This document shows positions 51,561 through 62,579 of a stretch of 64,000 nucleotides of DNA, piece by piece. A program made the translations under genes and the position numbers. The stretch is from NCBI GenBank assembly GCA_032191485.1, contig JAVDOI010000016.1:2759453-2823452 (forward strand). Direction: 5' to 3'. Under the pieces are notes generated by a model. That model worked only from the letters and a program-made list of their open reading frames with translations. It made no database searches and had not been told where the DNA came from. How positions within the stretch are numbered: the first letter of the stretch is position 1; each line of letters begins with the position of its first letter. Origin of the DNA: Leptoclinus maculatus (taxonomy: Eukaryota > Chordata > Actinopteri > Perciformes > Stichaeidae).

Positions 51561-52220
51561 GTTGTTCAGTCGGTCTCATGAATCATTTCCAACAAGCCTC
51601 TTGACCTTCTCCACCTCAATTTTGGATTTGACTTTTATTCAAACACATAAAATATCCAGAGGGACAACTATTCAAACTAACAGCCTAGACTTGAATGATT
51701 ACATCCGATTTCAGACGTCTGTGCCGGAGACCTGTCTCTATAGCCACACCGTCAAATTAGCTTCATAAATAGATACAAAATAAAGTTAAAATCTAGATTA
51801 TTTCCCGAGTTATAGCCCACTGTTCTACCCGTCGCACTTAAAGCCGACAGCAGACAGTTGGGATGCGGAGACTGAAGCAGCAGCTGCAGCTCCAACCTGA
51901 AATACTGAGCTCTCTCTAAAACCTGCGCCAAACTCTTAACGGCTCCCAGCTGATTGGCTACCTGTGAGTTTCTTCCATCCGCTGCTATCTGACCCTCTCT
52001 CTATCTCCTCTCCCCCAATCTCACCCCTCTCACCCCGTCTCTCTCTTTCCTGCGCACAGTCTCTCTCTCGGAGCGCACCGCTGAGTCTTTGCTCTCATCT
52101 CTAAACTGTTTCCCTTTTTTTTTTTTTATTTCTCTCTCCGGTCTGCGCGGTGAATGAACGAGCCTCTTTAACATATTCAGACCAACGTCATCCTCTGAAG
52201 GTGGATCATGCCGTGCAGCA
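51561..52220. promoter_or_regulatory. Upstream region of cyp26c1; CT-rich and with an inverted CCAAT box
   Basis: 51990-52090 is strongly CT-rich. AGCTGATTGGCTACC near 51949 contains an inverted CCAAT word about 270 bp upstream of a TATA box. Unique sequence otherwise. Promoter role inferred from position. Confidence 0.3.
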
Positions 52221-52225
52221 TTTTC

Positions 52226-52350
52226 TATAAAACCCCCCGCAGCCCGCTCACTGAGGAGGAATAGTCGCCGGTTTGGCAGAGAAGGCGAGGAAGAAACTTT
52301 GCTTTTAAGTACACGGATTTTTCTCACAGCTGACGGGACGCTGGTTGGAG
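52226..52350 (+). promoter_or_regulatory. TATA box and possible noncoding first exon
   Basis: TATAAAA at 52226-52232 is followed 24-30 bp later by an initiator-like CTCACTGA. About 100 bp further on, TTGGAG|GTAAGTCCT makes a near-consensus splice donor at 52351. This is what the promoter and 5' noncoding exon of a gene would look like. cyp26c1, whose start codon lies 1.0 kb downstream, is the obvious candidate. Acceptors near 53180, 53232 or 53344 could receive it. No transcript evidence is available. Confidence 0.4.
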
Positions 52351-53121
52351 GTAAGTCCTCTGCTTGAGTCTTGTTACGGACAGAAAGTGATCTTGTTATA
52401 TCGTTTTGGGAAAGTGAGTGAGTGACTAATTTGTTCAACTTTGTTTTCATCCTGTTCGCCTCCTCTCATCTCACCTCTAGTTTACTTTGCCCGGCCTGTT
52501 AATCCGCTTCATACTGTAGCCTACTGTATTCAAATCCCCTTTCTTCTTCTGTTTTCTTTAAAAACCTGATTTATTGCCCTTGCTCCATAAACCTCGGGCC
52601 GCCTGGGGGGCGGCTGAGCCCCCTGAACTGTACCTATAAAGGCGCATAACCTAATAGACAAGCCGGCGCATGTAAACCTGTAAAACTATTTGGAATAGTT
52701 GACAGCTACTCCTCATTTTGAAGGAGCAGCCGCAGCGGAATGAGGGGGAGTTTCCTCACAAGAGAGAATTAAGCACGTTTTTCATATATTTCATCTAGAG
52801 TAAACTATGAGCCTGTGCAGGCGCATCCATCCGGTCTGATTACTGTTTTATTATGTATTATATTTGGAGGTGCGTCTGTCTGCAAAACCTCTCCAACATA
52901 ATTAATTACGTGATAAGAGAGAGAAATTCTTGTTTGTTTTTATCAAAATAATGACTTATTCCAGACGTGGCCACGATTCAAATCAGTGCAACATCGCTGC
53001 ATATTTCTGATTGGATAGGGAGACCGAAGTCCAGCTTGTATGATTGCTGTTATTATTATGCTCTAACTAGCTATAATAACAGCTTATAACGGCTCTTGGC
53101 CATTGGCTGTCTCCAGAGATG

Positions 53122-53138
53122 AGTTCACAAAGAGTTGA
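53122..53138 (+). promoter_or_regulatory. DR5-type retinoic acid response element candidate
   Basis: AGTTCA-CAAAG-AGTTGA: two direct half sites spaced by five bases, the second one base off consensus. It lies 240 bp before the cyp26c1 start codon. The proximal element of vertebrate CYP26A1 genes is also a DR5 made of AGTTCA half sites, so position and half-site type fit RAR/RXR control. Depending on the true transcription start, this site is in the proximal promoter or in the first intron. Confidence 0.5.
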
Positions 53139-53377
53139 GATTCACGCTGCCCCTCTTTCTCCGCTTTGTCTGGTGGAGCAAAGGTAAACCCCACCAGATC
53201 AGGCTAACACACATTTATTTTGATTTTGGAAAGAGTGTACGGAGGAGAAGAAGAACAAGAGGGAGGAGGAACTGGACGGAGGAAAAGATTTGCGCAACGC
53301 CGCCGTTTTGAACTGGACAGAAGCGCCTTTACGCACGGACACAGGTGGATGCTGGGAAGCGGACCAGCTCTTAGGAG

Positions 53378-53584
53378 ATGTTACCCCTGGCCCAGTTTGG
53401 GTTGCTGTCGGCTCTGGCCACCGCAATCACTTCGGTCCTGTCCGCGCTCTTGCTGCTGGCCCTGACCCGGCAGCTGTGGAGCCTCCGCTGGAGCCTTACC
53501 CGGGACAAAGAGAGCAGCCTGCCGCTGCCGAAGGGCTCCATGGGTTGGCCGCTGGTCGGAGAGACTTTCCACTGGCTGTTCCAG
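53378..53584 (+). CDS. cyp26c1: cyp26c1 exon 1 (residues 1-69)
   Basis: Encodes the membrane anchor (FGLLSALATAITSVLSALL), the basic RWSLTRDK stop-transfer segment and the proline-rich hinge LPLPKGSMGWPLVGETFHW. It ends CTGTTCCAG|GTGAGA. The start chosen is the first ATG that opens this frame. Human 26C1 begins at the same distance from the hinge. Confidence 0.95.
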
Positions 53585-56500
53585 GTGAGAGTTGACACGT
53601 CTGGGCTGCTGTAGTTGTCGTTATTTTTTCTTTTTTTTACAAGCGTCCCAAAATATAGGTTAGCTTCCTGCGCGTCTGTGTGTAGTCTTTATTAATGTTC
53701 ATCAATTATGGTTGTCTATCCCATGATTACTTCATTGTTTACAATGAAAAGGAGCTATATACCGGATCGCTGTAGGATTTACTAATCGTAGTATTGATGA
53801 TGTATCAGCGAGCGCGCGGGAACCTTTGAAAAGCTCCGCAGATTCTTGCAGGCTGAGTTCTGTTGTTAATGCGACATGTGCGGACTTGATGCTCGGTGCG
53901 TAATTCCTTCTTGCGGAGGAAAAACAGACGTTTTCTGTTCAAAACTTCCTCCTCTCTTTCTTTCCCTCCCTCTCTCTCTCTCTCTCTCGTTCTTTCGGTC
54001 TCTTCTACAGTGAGGAATGCACTCTCATCCCCTCATCTCTCTGTCCCTTAAACTATTCCTCCGCTCCACGCAGTCAGAGCGCCTCGTTATAGCACACGTG
54101 ATGTGGCTGTTTCTTTTGTTTTTATTCCTCCTGCCTCTGATTTTCCTTTTAATTATCTACCCATTTCAGCTGGGCATTTAAAAAAAAAATCTCTAAATAC
54201 TATTGTAATGCAAAAGCAGAGGGGGAACAGATGAAGAAAAATAAAAAAGAGCCCATAACAACACTATGGCCAAAAGTATGTGGACACTATCTGAACATTC
54301 ATCAACCCTGACCATTTTGTCATTTAAGTAAGTAGTATTTTTACTAGTGTTTTTCTTTGTATTCATATTTTATGAGCATTATTGGAGGGAGTCTGAGATC
54401 TACGATTCTCATTGCCAACTACTGCTTCTGAGTGATTGTTGTGCATATGATAATACATAATTTGAAACTTGAAACTAGTAGATCATGTGAAAATAAATGT
54501 GAGGAATTCGTAAAAAAAAGAAGAAGAAAAGATTCCAAAAATAAACAAACAACCAATCCTTTGTGTCTTGGCCCATGGAGAGACTTTTCAACAGATAACA
54601 ATGAAAACTACCAACTAGTTTTTGCGATATCTTGCTGACCAGCAAACAAACTGGACCCAAAACAGGCGGTGGAATTTTGAATATTGAAAAATCTGGAAAA
54701 CGCACTTTTGTGCCTAAATTAGTCTTTTCCAATAAAGTAGGCACGCATGTCACCAAGTTGTTGCCTGAAATGTGACACACTTGTAATTGTAATTTACTGT
54801 TCATACTACAGGGTTCCAACTTCCACATCTCGCGCAGAGAGCGTCATGGCAATGTGTTTAAGACCCACCTCCTTGGGAAGCCCGTCATCCGGGTGACAGG
54901 CGCAGAAAACATCCGCAAGATCCTGCTGGGCGAGCACAGTCTGGTGTGCACCCAGTGGCCCCAGAGCACTCGCATCATCCTGGGACCCAACACCCTGGTC
55001 AACTCCATCGGAGACCTGCACAAGAGGAACAGAAAAGTAAGAAGGGGGGAGAATTTGTAAAACTGATGACCTTTGAATAACCCTATGGTATAGTTCAATC
55101 ATCGAGGTGACAACGTAAAGGAAATACAGCGGCGAGACCCACTCCCTTATTTATCCTATCAATCTGCTAATTAGTATCATGTCTTGTCTTCAACAATCAT
55201 CTCATTGCCATTTCTTCCATCTCATCCAACCCTATCCAGTGCTTAAATTCTCTCCTACTCTAATATCCTGTCATATCCCCTACACCTCTATCCAGTCCTA
55301 ACCTACCCCACCCTGTCCTCCTCTTTAGCGAGTATTTACTGAAAGGTGTTGACTGTCGTGTAGAAGGTGATAACTTTTTATGACACCTCTGTCCTTTGTT
55401 TCCCCAACCCTTTCAAGATCCTGGCTAAAGTGTTTAGCCGGGGGGCTCTGGAGTCCTACCTGCCCCGGCTGCAGGACGTCGTCAAGTCTGAAATCGCCAA
55501 GTGGTGCTCGAAGCCCGGCGCCATCGACGTTTACAGTGCGGCTAAGTCCCTGACGTTCCGTATTGCAGTCAGGGTCCTGCTGGGTCTGCAGATGGAGGAG
55601 GAGCGGATAGTTTATCTGGCTCAGATCTTCGAGCAGCTGATGAACAACCTCTTCTCGCTGCCCATAGACGCTCCGCTCAGTGGGCTACGCAAGGTGAGCG
55701 AGAGCAAGAAGAAACCAATTCAAGTCTATTCATCTTTAGACACACTGTTTTTTTTACCAATCTTTAATCCACCCAGCATTACAGGTTTGATTTCTACATG
55801 TAAGAACCAGTATCACAAACAATATGAAACTGCCTTACCCTTACCTCAAACCAATTATTCACCCTGTTATTAAAGGATTTACAGTATTGTTTTCCCAAAA
55901 ACAAAGGTGAGTTCACACAATGTGACTGTCTACATCTTGTAATTACTTAATTTGTGGCTTTTTTGGAATCCAATAACAAAAAAACATGGATGGAAGGAAA
56001 AGTTGCCTCTTCACTGTGAGAAAAAGACCATTGTGTCAGAGGTTGAGGCTTGAGACCTTTCTTTAGGTTATTAGAACTCTAGTATGGAATAGAATCCCAG
56101 TGATGTAAGTTGGGTAATGCTCTCTGCAAATTAAATGTTTCTGCTAAATAATGATAATCTAATAATGTGTTTTTGGGGTTGTTCTCTGTCCAGGGGATAA
56201 AAGCCAGAGAAATCCTGCATGCCAACATGGAGAAAATCATTGAGGAAAAGATGGAGAGGCAGCAGGCGGAGGAAGAATATCACGACGCCTTTGACTACAT
56301 ACTGTCCAGTTCCAAGGAGCACGGCCAGCAGCTCAGCATCCAGGAGCTCAAGGTACCAGAGAGAAGCAGACACTATAATTTAGACTTAATGTCGCCAATT
56401 CAGGCAGGTCTGTGCCAGCCGAGGACTCTGAAAGTAATGATGGAATCAGACTACACTACATTTAGATATAGTCACACAAGACTTCATGACCCGAGTGACG

Positions 56501-59500
56501 TGCAAAGGTGATCGGACAGAAGGGGGCCAGAAACTAAATTCTGGATTCGCCATAGTGTGCAAAGCATCACAGAAAAAAGGCTACTAATGCTTACCATAAA
56601 CAATGACAAAGTCTGTCAGAGTAGGTGATTATTGGGCTGATATTGTGCAACCTGATCCCATGTATACAAATGTCTTTAAAGGTCTATACCAGGGGTCGGC
56701 AACCTTTATCCAAAGAGCCATTTTGCCCTATTTTCCACCAAATAAAATTCGCCTGGAGCCGCAAAAGCTATTTGATATCACAGCTTATAAAGTTTTATAT
56801 ATAGTTATATTATATATACAAAAACCATAGTTTGTTGAAACGGATACGTTTGAAAACTCCGGGGTTGTTTTGTCATGTGGACGGCGTAAACGCATACATT
56901 TGGAAACGATCACGTGTTCACTACTTGATTGGTTCTTAGCAGTCACGACGTGTCCTTCCCTGATTCGTCACGCCCCTTCCCTTTCCCGGAAGATCCCAAA
57001 CAACAACAGCATTGATTACCGATCGACTACCAGGTTAATTCAACATGGATAACTGATTACAGGTGTTGCTGACCTTGTTGTCTTTACTAGCAGCTGTTGT
57101 CCAGTTAAAGTCTGCATTTCTGCGGAGGAAGCAGCTGTTATTGGAGCGATTAGCGAGTGGCGTGACCAGCGGCATTATCAGCCCTACGGAGCGGCCGTCT
57201 GAAGTCACGGTTAGCGGCTTTGAGGAGGACGGACACTTATTATTGTCTATTCTTATTATTTCTTAACTATTGTGAAGTCCGCAGATAAAATGTAAAGGGT
57301 CAAAACATTGATTGCTCTCCAGTAGGACAGAGACTTCAGACACCAGCAGAGCTACGAGTGAGAACAGACAACAACGAAACTGAGGAAACGAGTGAGAGAC
57401 GCGTGTTGACCACATTTATGGACCCATAATCTAGTAAACCATTACGTGTAAGTGTTAATTTTAAAGTAAATTTGATGTGAGAGAGAGAGAGATATAGAGC
57501 AAAACCCGCAGCGCTGTAACTAAGTCTGAAAAATAAAACTTCTAAAACTTTCCACGAAATTTGTCTATTTGAGTTTTTTTAACTAAGCAACCAATCTACT
57601 TCCTGTTTACACACCGGCACCCACCCGCATGACCAGTGTACGTGAATAGCCACGTGATATTTGTTTTCAGGCGTTTTATTCTGGACGGAGATCATCTCGA
57701 AAACGATGCTGAAACTCTGTGTGGACGGAGCCATGGGTTGCCGACCCCTGGTCTATGCTATAGAGAGAGAAAAGAGGGTTCAGTGGCTATCTATAATGGT
57801 TCTTTGACTCAATAGTTCTCTATAACCCACAGTGGATCTGCAACTGTACAAGCGTACAGAATCTTCCACGTTTTTTTTGTGGAACGATAATATGATCACA
57901 GCTGTTTAATGGCCACCTAATTTTTAATGTGAATTTAAAGTAAATTGATCTAATCCGGTATATTATATCATTCCATCTATCCAGGAAACAGCAGTAGAGT
58001 TGATCTTCGCCGCTCATTCCACCACAGCCAGCGCCTCCACATCTCTAATTCTGCAGTTTCTCCGCCATCCAGCGGTGGTGGAGAGGGCCAGAATCGAGCT
58101 GGAGGCCGAGGGCCTTGGCTACGAATGCAACAGCAGTCGCAGCCCATCTGGTGTCACCACAGAGAAAGAGGAGGATGCTGCAGACACAGAGACAAGTTGC
58201 CTGCTGAACGGAGATTGTCAGAATCACCAGAATCACAGGGACGGTTTTCCACAGTCACAGTCTCATATTCCGTATCTGAGCCTGGACAAGCTGAGCCAGC
58301 TCCGCTACGTCGACTGTGTTGTCAAAGAGGTGCTCCGCTTCCTGCCGCCAGTCTCCGGTGGTTACCGGACAGCCCTGCAGACGTTTGAATTAGACGTAAG
58401 TTCAAGTCTCTGGCAGGAATATACCATTCATGTGTACGCCGTTGGTCTGGGTGGGTTTTCTGTCTCCTGGGAATAATAGGCAGTGGATGTAATATATTTT
58501 CTATATTATATTTTTATAGATGTCAAAAGGCATTGTTAGGGTTTGAGGAGTCCAGCAAGGGATGGAGATACCATTAGCTAGCAGAAATGTCCTGCACCGT
58601 TTGTACCGTGTTAGCTTTTGGCCTGTAGGAGGCGACTTCTACATGTTCACAGCTGCAAGTCTAAACTGGTGATGCAAATGGGTGCATGAAAGAGAACAGG
58701 ATACCGCCTTCAAAGACGGCTCCCCATTCTTTCCTATGAAAGTTGCTCAATGGGTGCATGAGCTGAAAAAGCCTCCACAGCAGGCTTCCTCACACTTCTT
58801 CATGTTTGGGCCCATACAGCTTGCACACTCGAGTTCTACTCATGCCGAGTCAGCATGTGCCTCATAGACAAAGATTAATGGGATGAAATAATTTAATTAG
58901 GGCTCTTAAATGTTAATGGACCAAAATTTGGATTGTGGGGGGTTTGTGACACTTTGGTCACCATTTTACAGCCACTTCACTCCCAATGTTTTTTCAGGGG
59001 AAAATGTGTTTTTGGCTAGTGTGCATCACATGGAATTTCCAATACAGTGCGGGCCACTACACCAAAATTGCGTCACAGTACAGATGCATCCCTAGCAGCT
59101 TAGTGCTACTACTAATACTTTCCTATAGGCTGACGCTTCTACTTGTGGTGAGTCAGCGTTTTGTGAGCGAGTTGAAAGCTGGTTTACGAGCAAGAATTTG
59201 TCAATTAGTGAGATCTGCAATTAACTCTTCATGCAAGAGGAAAAACAAAATTTTGATTGAATTTAATTCTATCTTAGACCATTTATCATGTAGCAGGCCT
59301 CGCTACACTTTAACAGACAAACACATTCACATACAGAGTTCCGTGGCCTTTGCTGAGAAAGTGCCCTGTCATGGCCTCATCCCTCTGCCTTACATGCCCC
59401 TTCCCTGCCCTCAGTGTGCCCCCAATTTGCTGCGCTTATTGCGAAAGGACAATTGAAGTTTAAAACGAATTCCCAGAATACTATTGTAGTGCACAACGCC

Positions 59501-60316
59501 ATTTATGCACCTCTTTCTCAGGGTATGAGCCCCTTAGTTGAGAAGTAATTGCAGTATTCAGAATGTAATTATGCCTGTTCATTCAAGTGCATCTTATTAA
59601 AGCTTAGACATGGGAGTCCAAACTCAGAAATAATTAGGATTAGGTTATAAAGAGGTCTGGAATAATGGAATGAATGAATACATTAAGTTGAAAAAAACAA
59701 ATGAGAGAAGAAGCTTTGCAAGTAATAAAACTCAGCTAGCTTTTTAACTTCTGTCAAAAATAAAAGTTCAACAACAAATGGCTCTTAGAGTAAGCATATT
59801 TTCCACTAAACTTACCTGTAAAAAAACGTCTACACACAATTTATATATTTTTTCTGTGCTGCAGTCCCGTGATATCAATCAATTCATTAATTCATATTTT
59901 ATTTAAGACTTTCTGAAGAGTTAGAGTTTAAAAATGCACCATACTGACTGATTTCTTTCCTCATTTCACAGGGCTACCAGATCCCCAAAGGCTGGAGTGT
60001 AATGTACAGCATCCGGGACACTCATGAGACCGCCGCGGTCTTTCAGAGCCCGGAGCTGTTTGACCCAGACCGGTTCGGCCCAGACCGGGAGGAGAGTCGG
60101 TCGGCTCGGTTCAGCTATGTGCCGTTTGGCGGTGGCGTGCGGAGCTGCGTAGGGAAAGAACTGGCACAGATGATCCTAAAGACTCTGGCAGTGGAGCTGA
60201 TCGGGACTTGCAAATGGACTCTGGCCACGGAGAACTTTCCCAAGATGCAGACAGTGCCGATAGTGCACCCGGTCAACGGGTTGCATGTGAATTTCACTTA
60301 CAACTACCCGCTTTAG
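53378..60316 (+). CDS. cyp26c1: Retinoic acid hydroxylase, cytochrome P450 26C1 (six exons)
   Basis: Exons 53378-53584, 54812-55036, 55418-55693, 56194-56352, 57985-58395 and 59972-60316 join in phase 0 with GT..AG borders and give 540 residues. CYP26 enzymes sit in the ER membrane and hydroxylate all-trans (26C1 also 9-cis) retinoic acid, clearing it and shaping the gradients that pattern hindbrain and head. Visible parts: N-terminal anchor (about 8-30), PLPKGSMGWPLVGET, I-helix AAHSTTASAST (about 298-308, threonines 302-303), ExxR (E404, R407), FDPDRF (456-461) and heme loop PFGGGVRSCVG with Cys485. PPVSGGYRTALQTFELDGYQ and the HETAAVF and MQTVPIVHPV stretches match 26C1 rather than 26A1 or 26B1. 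The start ATG has a purine at -3. A DR5 candidate lies 240 bp upstream. Nothing is missing or broken. Fish copies of this gene were once called cyp26d1. Confidence 0.95.
53585..54811 (+). other. cyp26c1 intron 1
   Basis: 1227 bp, GTGAGA to ACTACAG. Contains a CT-rich tract at 53948-53990, the scrap ATGGCCAAAAGTATGTGGAC near 54265, which I know from teleost DNA-transposon remnants, and the dispersed-repeat copy at 54375-54460. Confidence 0.85.
54375..54460 (+). repeat. Dispersed repeat, copy 2 (partner at 9.37 kb)
   Basis: GCATTATTGGAGGGAGTC, ATTGCCAACTACTGCTTC and GATTGTTGTGCATATGA align with 9371-9455. Lies inside cyp26c1 intron 1 in the sense orientation. Confidence 0.6.
54812..55036 (+). 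CDS. cyp26c1: cyp26c1 exon 2 (residues 70-144)
   Basis: Begins GSNFHISRRERHGNVFKTHL (B-helix side of the substrate pocket) and ends GDLHKRNRK|GTAAGA. It carries the family-typical stretches RVTGAENIRKILLGEH, WPQSTRIILG and PNTLVNSIGD. Confidence 0.95.
55418..55693 (+). CDS. cyp26c1: cyp26c1 exon 3 (residues 145-236)
   Basis: Begins ILAKVFSRGALESYLPRLQ (C helix) after TTTCAAG and ends LPIDAPLSGLRK|GTGAGC. Intron 2 before it is 381 bp with CCTATCC-type low-complexity sequence. Intron 3 after it is 500 bp with nothing notable. Confidence 0.95.
56194..56352 (+). CDS. cyp26c1: cyp26c1 exon 4 (residues 237-289)
   Basis: Encodes GIKAREILHANMEKII, a charged stretch and the G-H region FDYILSSSKEHGQQLSIQEL, ending CTCAAG|GTACCA. 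Flanked by CTCTGTCCAG on the left. Confidence 0.95.
56690..57750. mobile_element. Nonautonomous hAT-type DNA transposon in cyp26c1 intron 4
   Basis: Both ends carry the perfect 15-bp inverted repeat CAGGGGTCGGCAACC. Eight-base target duplications flank it: GTCTATAC (56682-56689) and GTCTATGC (57751-57758), one mismatch. CAGGGGTCGGCAACC is the classic end of hAT/Charlie-type elements. At 1061 bp and without a transposase frame it is a MITE-like internal deletion derivative. It makes up about two thirds of the 1632-bp intron. Confidence 0.88.
57985..58395 (+). CDS. cyp26c1: cyp26c1 exon 5 (residues 290-426)
   Basis: Contains the I helix (ETAVELIFAAHSTTASASTS), the J helix (HPAVVERARIELEAEGLG), a long hydrophilic loop rich in Glu, Asp, Asn, His and Ser (about 338-386), and the K helix with ExxR (VKEVLRF), then PPVSGGYRTALQTFELD|GTAAGT. 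The loop is longer than in human 26C1. Confidence 0.95.
58396..59971 (+). other. cyp26c1 intron 5
   Basis: 1576 bp. It includes a 156-codon open frame at 58986-59456 without recognisable domain or splice context, which I do not treat as a gene. No repeat could be named. Confidence 0.7.
59972..60316 (+). CDS. cyp26c1: cyp26c1 exon 6 (residues 427-540)
   Basis: Starts GYQIPKGWSVMYSIRDTHET after TTTCACAG, includes FDPDRF and the heme-binding loop PFGGGVRSCVGKELAQ with the thiolate cysteine, then MQTVPIVHPVNGLHVNF and the stop TAG at 60314-60316. Confidence 0.96.
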   Translation, partial: GYQIPKGWSVMYSIRDTHETAAVFQSPELFDPDRFGPDREESRSARFSYVPFGGGVRSCVGKELAQMILKTLAVELIGTCKWTLATENFPKMQTVPIVHPVNGLHVNFTYNYPL

Positions 60317-62160
60317 ATGAAAATGCAGTCTGACAGACTTTCCAAAAAAAAAATCACCCTAGAGGCATCTTAACCTTCAGTCTGCTTTTGGAAAATCTCT
60401 CCAAGGCCAAGAAAGGAGGTACAAGCACCTCGTTGGGCCTGATGGTGCAATTCAGGCCAACTTCCATTTCCACGGGCATGAAGCAGGGGTTTACATTGCT
60501 GGTTTGGAGCAAGTCATCATCTCTACAGTGGTTTGATCCAAACCTAACAAACCACTTTCTGTTGTAGCACCAGCTCATTTTTAACCACTGGATATGTTCC
60601 CCTGCAGCATTCCCCAGCTTTTACTATCCGTAACATGCTTTTTTAAGGTAATTAACGTAACAAGGTGCAATTCAAAAGTAAGTCGGTGTAGCCTTTTTCC
60701 CAACCAGAACATCTGGGTTTGCCAAAGGCGCCTAGTGAACAGACTTAAGGTGCATTTTACTTCCATTAAATCGAAGACCAAGACATCACATCTACTGTCA
60801 ATGACAGGAGAGAAAGACTTTCCAAAAAGTCTTTCCATGAAGCCATCTTAACTCCAGTTTCTTGGCTCTGACCAAGCTCCAAGTCCAGGGACGAACATTT
60901 TGTTGCGATACACACTTACACGAAGCGATTTACAGACGATAAAATCCACTCAGCTTTTGTGTTTTTATCTTTTTCACCACTTTGTAGCTTTTACATCAAT
61001 GTGTATCACCAAGGAAATACCCAAGGGCTATGAATGTTTTCTGTGCTGAATGAGCAACTCATGAGTATTTCCCTTCACTTTGCATTCACAAAAACTTTTG
61101 AGATTCGCAACAGCCTTTTTGAAAACTGACAAAAATGTAGCTGGTCAATTCTTCCAGTCCAGGGACAGAGAAGCTGGGACCTCACATCTAATAACTGTGC
61201 AGAATTGACACGATTTACAGACTTTTAAACCATTTCTGTGTTCCTTTCTTCCTCAATCCTTCAGTTGTTTCTATTTACGTCTTATAACCTGGGATAGCCT
61301 TTCTAAACTGCCTGTGAGCAAGGCACTTGATGCCTGCCAGCTCCATGAAAATGCAAAGGAACAAACAGATAAATGTTCTTCATTACATCTAAATGTGACA
61401 GTTCTCATTAGAACCTGATCAGAGTCAGAAATACAGTGAAGAGATCTGCGGTGGAAGTATTTGAACACTTTTAGAAAACATTTCCAGACCCACGTTGGAC
61501 ACAGCAGGAACTGGATTTGTGTTCAGTTATCTTCGTAATGAATTTTTTTGCAATGATCTCCACCGCTAAAACACTTTTACTGATGGAACTTGCACTTAAT
61601 TTTGACACATAAATCCCACAACCAGATGAAATACATTCAAACTGTTCTGTTTTTTGAACATGAATGTAATATACTGTATATCCTTAACAGTGCTATTATG
61701 TGTGTATCAAATGAAGTAGCATTATGAATAAGCTGTATTTAAAATTCAGATGTATCATTTCTGTTGTGCTTTTACTCTATCTGTAACAATATTTGCTGTA
61801 ATTATGCATAGATAGACACTAACCTGTAATGTAAAGGACTGTCCATAAAACGTTATTTCACTGCCAATACATAGATATCTTTCATTGTTTAGAGCAGCAT
61901 ATATATAGAGTAAAGTTATTATTATTATTATTATTGGTCTAATTTTAGGACTGTTTCTGTCTGGGTCTTGAAGCCTAATAGACACGCTGTGAATTCTTAT
62001 GTACGGATGGATTCGTGGAAGGAGATAGCACTTTCTCTGCTTTAAGGAGTCTGTATATATTTGTTCTGTTCATGCATTCATTGAGTGTATCAGATGTAGC
62101 TGCTGTACAGTTGATGTAAAGAGTAAATTAGAAGATGAAAAACAAAAACAGTTGTCATTT
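60317..62160 (+). other. Probable cyp26c1 3' untranslated region
   Basis: AT-rich sequence directly after the stop codon. No canonical AATAAA is seen in this interval, so the end is uncertain. Internal similarity is visible: AGACTTTCCAAAAA with a CATCTTAAC downstream occurs at 60335-60373 and 60815-60851, and ACATCACATCTA / CCTCACATCTA with CGATTTACAGAC-like words recur near 60783, 60926, 61172 and 61210. Confidence 0.5.
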
Positions 62161-62579
62161 TACGAGTTTGTCATATCTTGCTTTCAACAAGGACAAGGAG
62201 ATGTTTATATGTTTTAAATGTCATTCTCATATGATCAAGCAACATGTTTATAATTCTTGATAATATTTTTGTGCAGGTATTTCAAAAATATTCGTTTGGG
62301 AACAAAAAGTTCAGACAAATTATTTACATTAATATTGTTGGACTGATTTATGTCATGTGCGGTTATTTGAACTGACATCATCAAGTCATACACAAACATC
62401 GAATTTCCACTGTAGCAAATAATAACTTTATGGATTCGGACATACAGTGATAGCCTTAACCATGTATGGAGGTTTGAGGAATCTCCACTATTTCACTTTC
62501 GACCAATTACACGTAACATCATCCTTGCAGACCTGAAAACCTGCTCTACTTCCCGAATGGAACTTTACCAGTTTGCATA

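Noticed and set aside
52001..52450. 149-codon minus-strand frame over the cyp26c1 upstream region
   Set aside because: Produced by CT-rich promoter sequence. Arg/Lys/Glu-rich low-complexity translation and no family.
53290..53595. Overlapping plus- and minus-strand frames across cyp26c1 exon 1
   Set aside because: Shadows of the real exon in GC-rich coding DNA. Only the frame starting at 53378 continues into CYP26 exons.
58986..59456. 156-codon open frame within cyp26c1 intron 5
   Set aside because: No recognisable domain, no splice signals in frame and a composition like the surrounding intron.
53378..60316. Assignment of the P450 as CYP26A1 or CYP26B1
   Set aside because: MGWPLVGE, FKTHLLGKPVIRV, YVDCVVKEVLR, PPVSGGYRTALQTFELDGYQ and QTVPIVHPV agree with 26C1. 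26B1 has MGFPLIGET and LDCVIKEV in these places.
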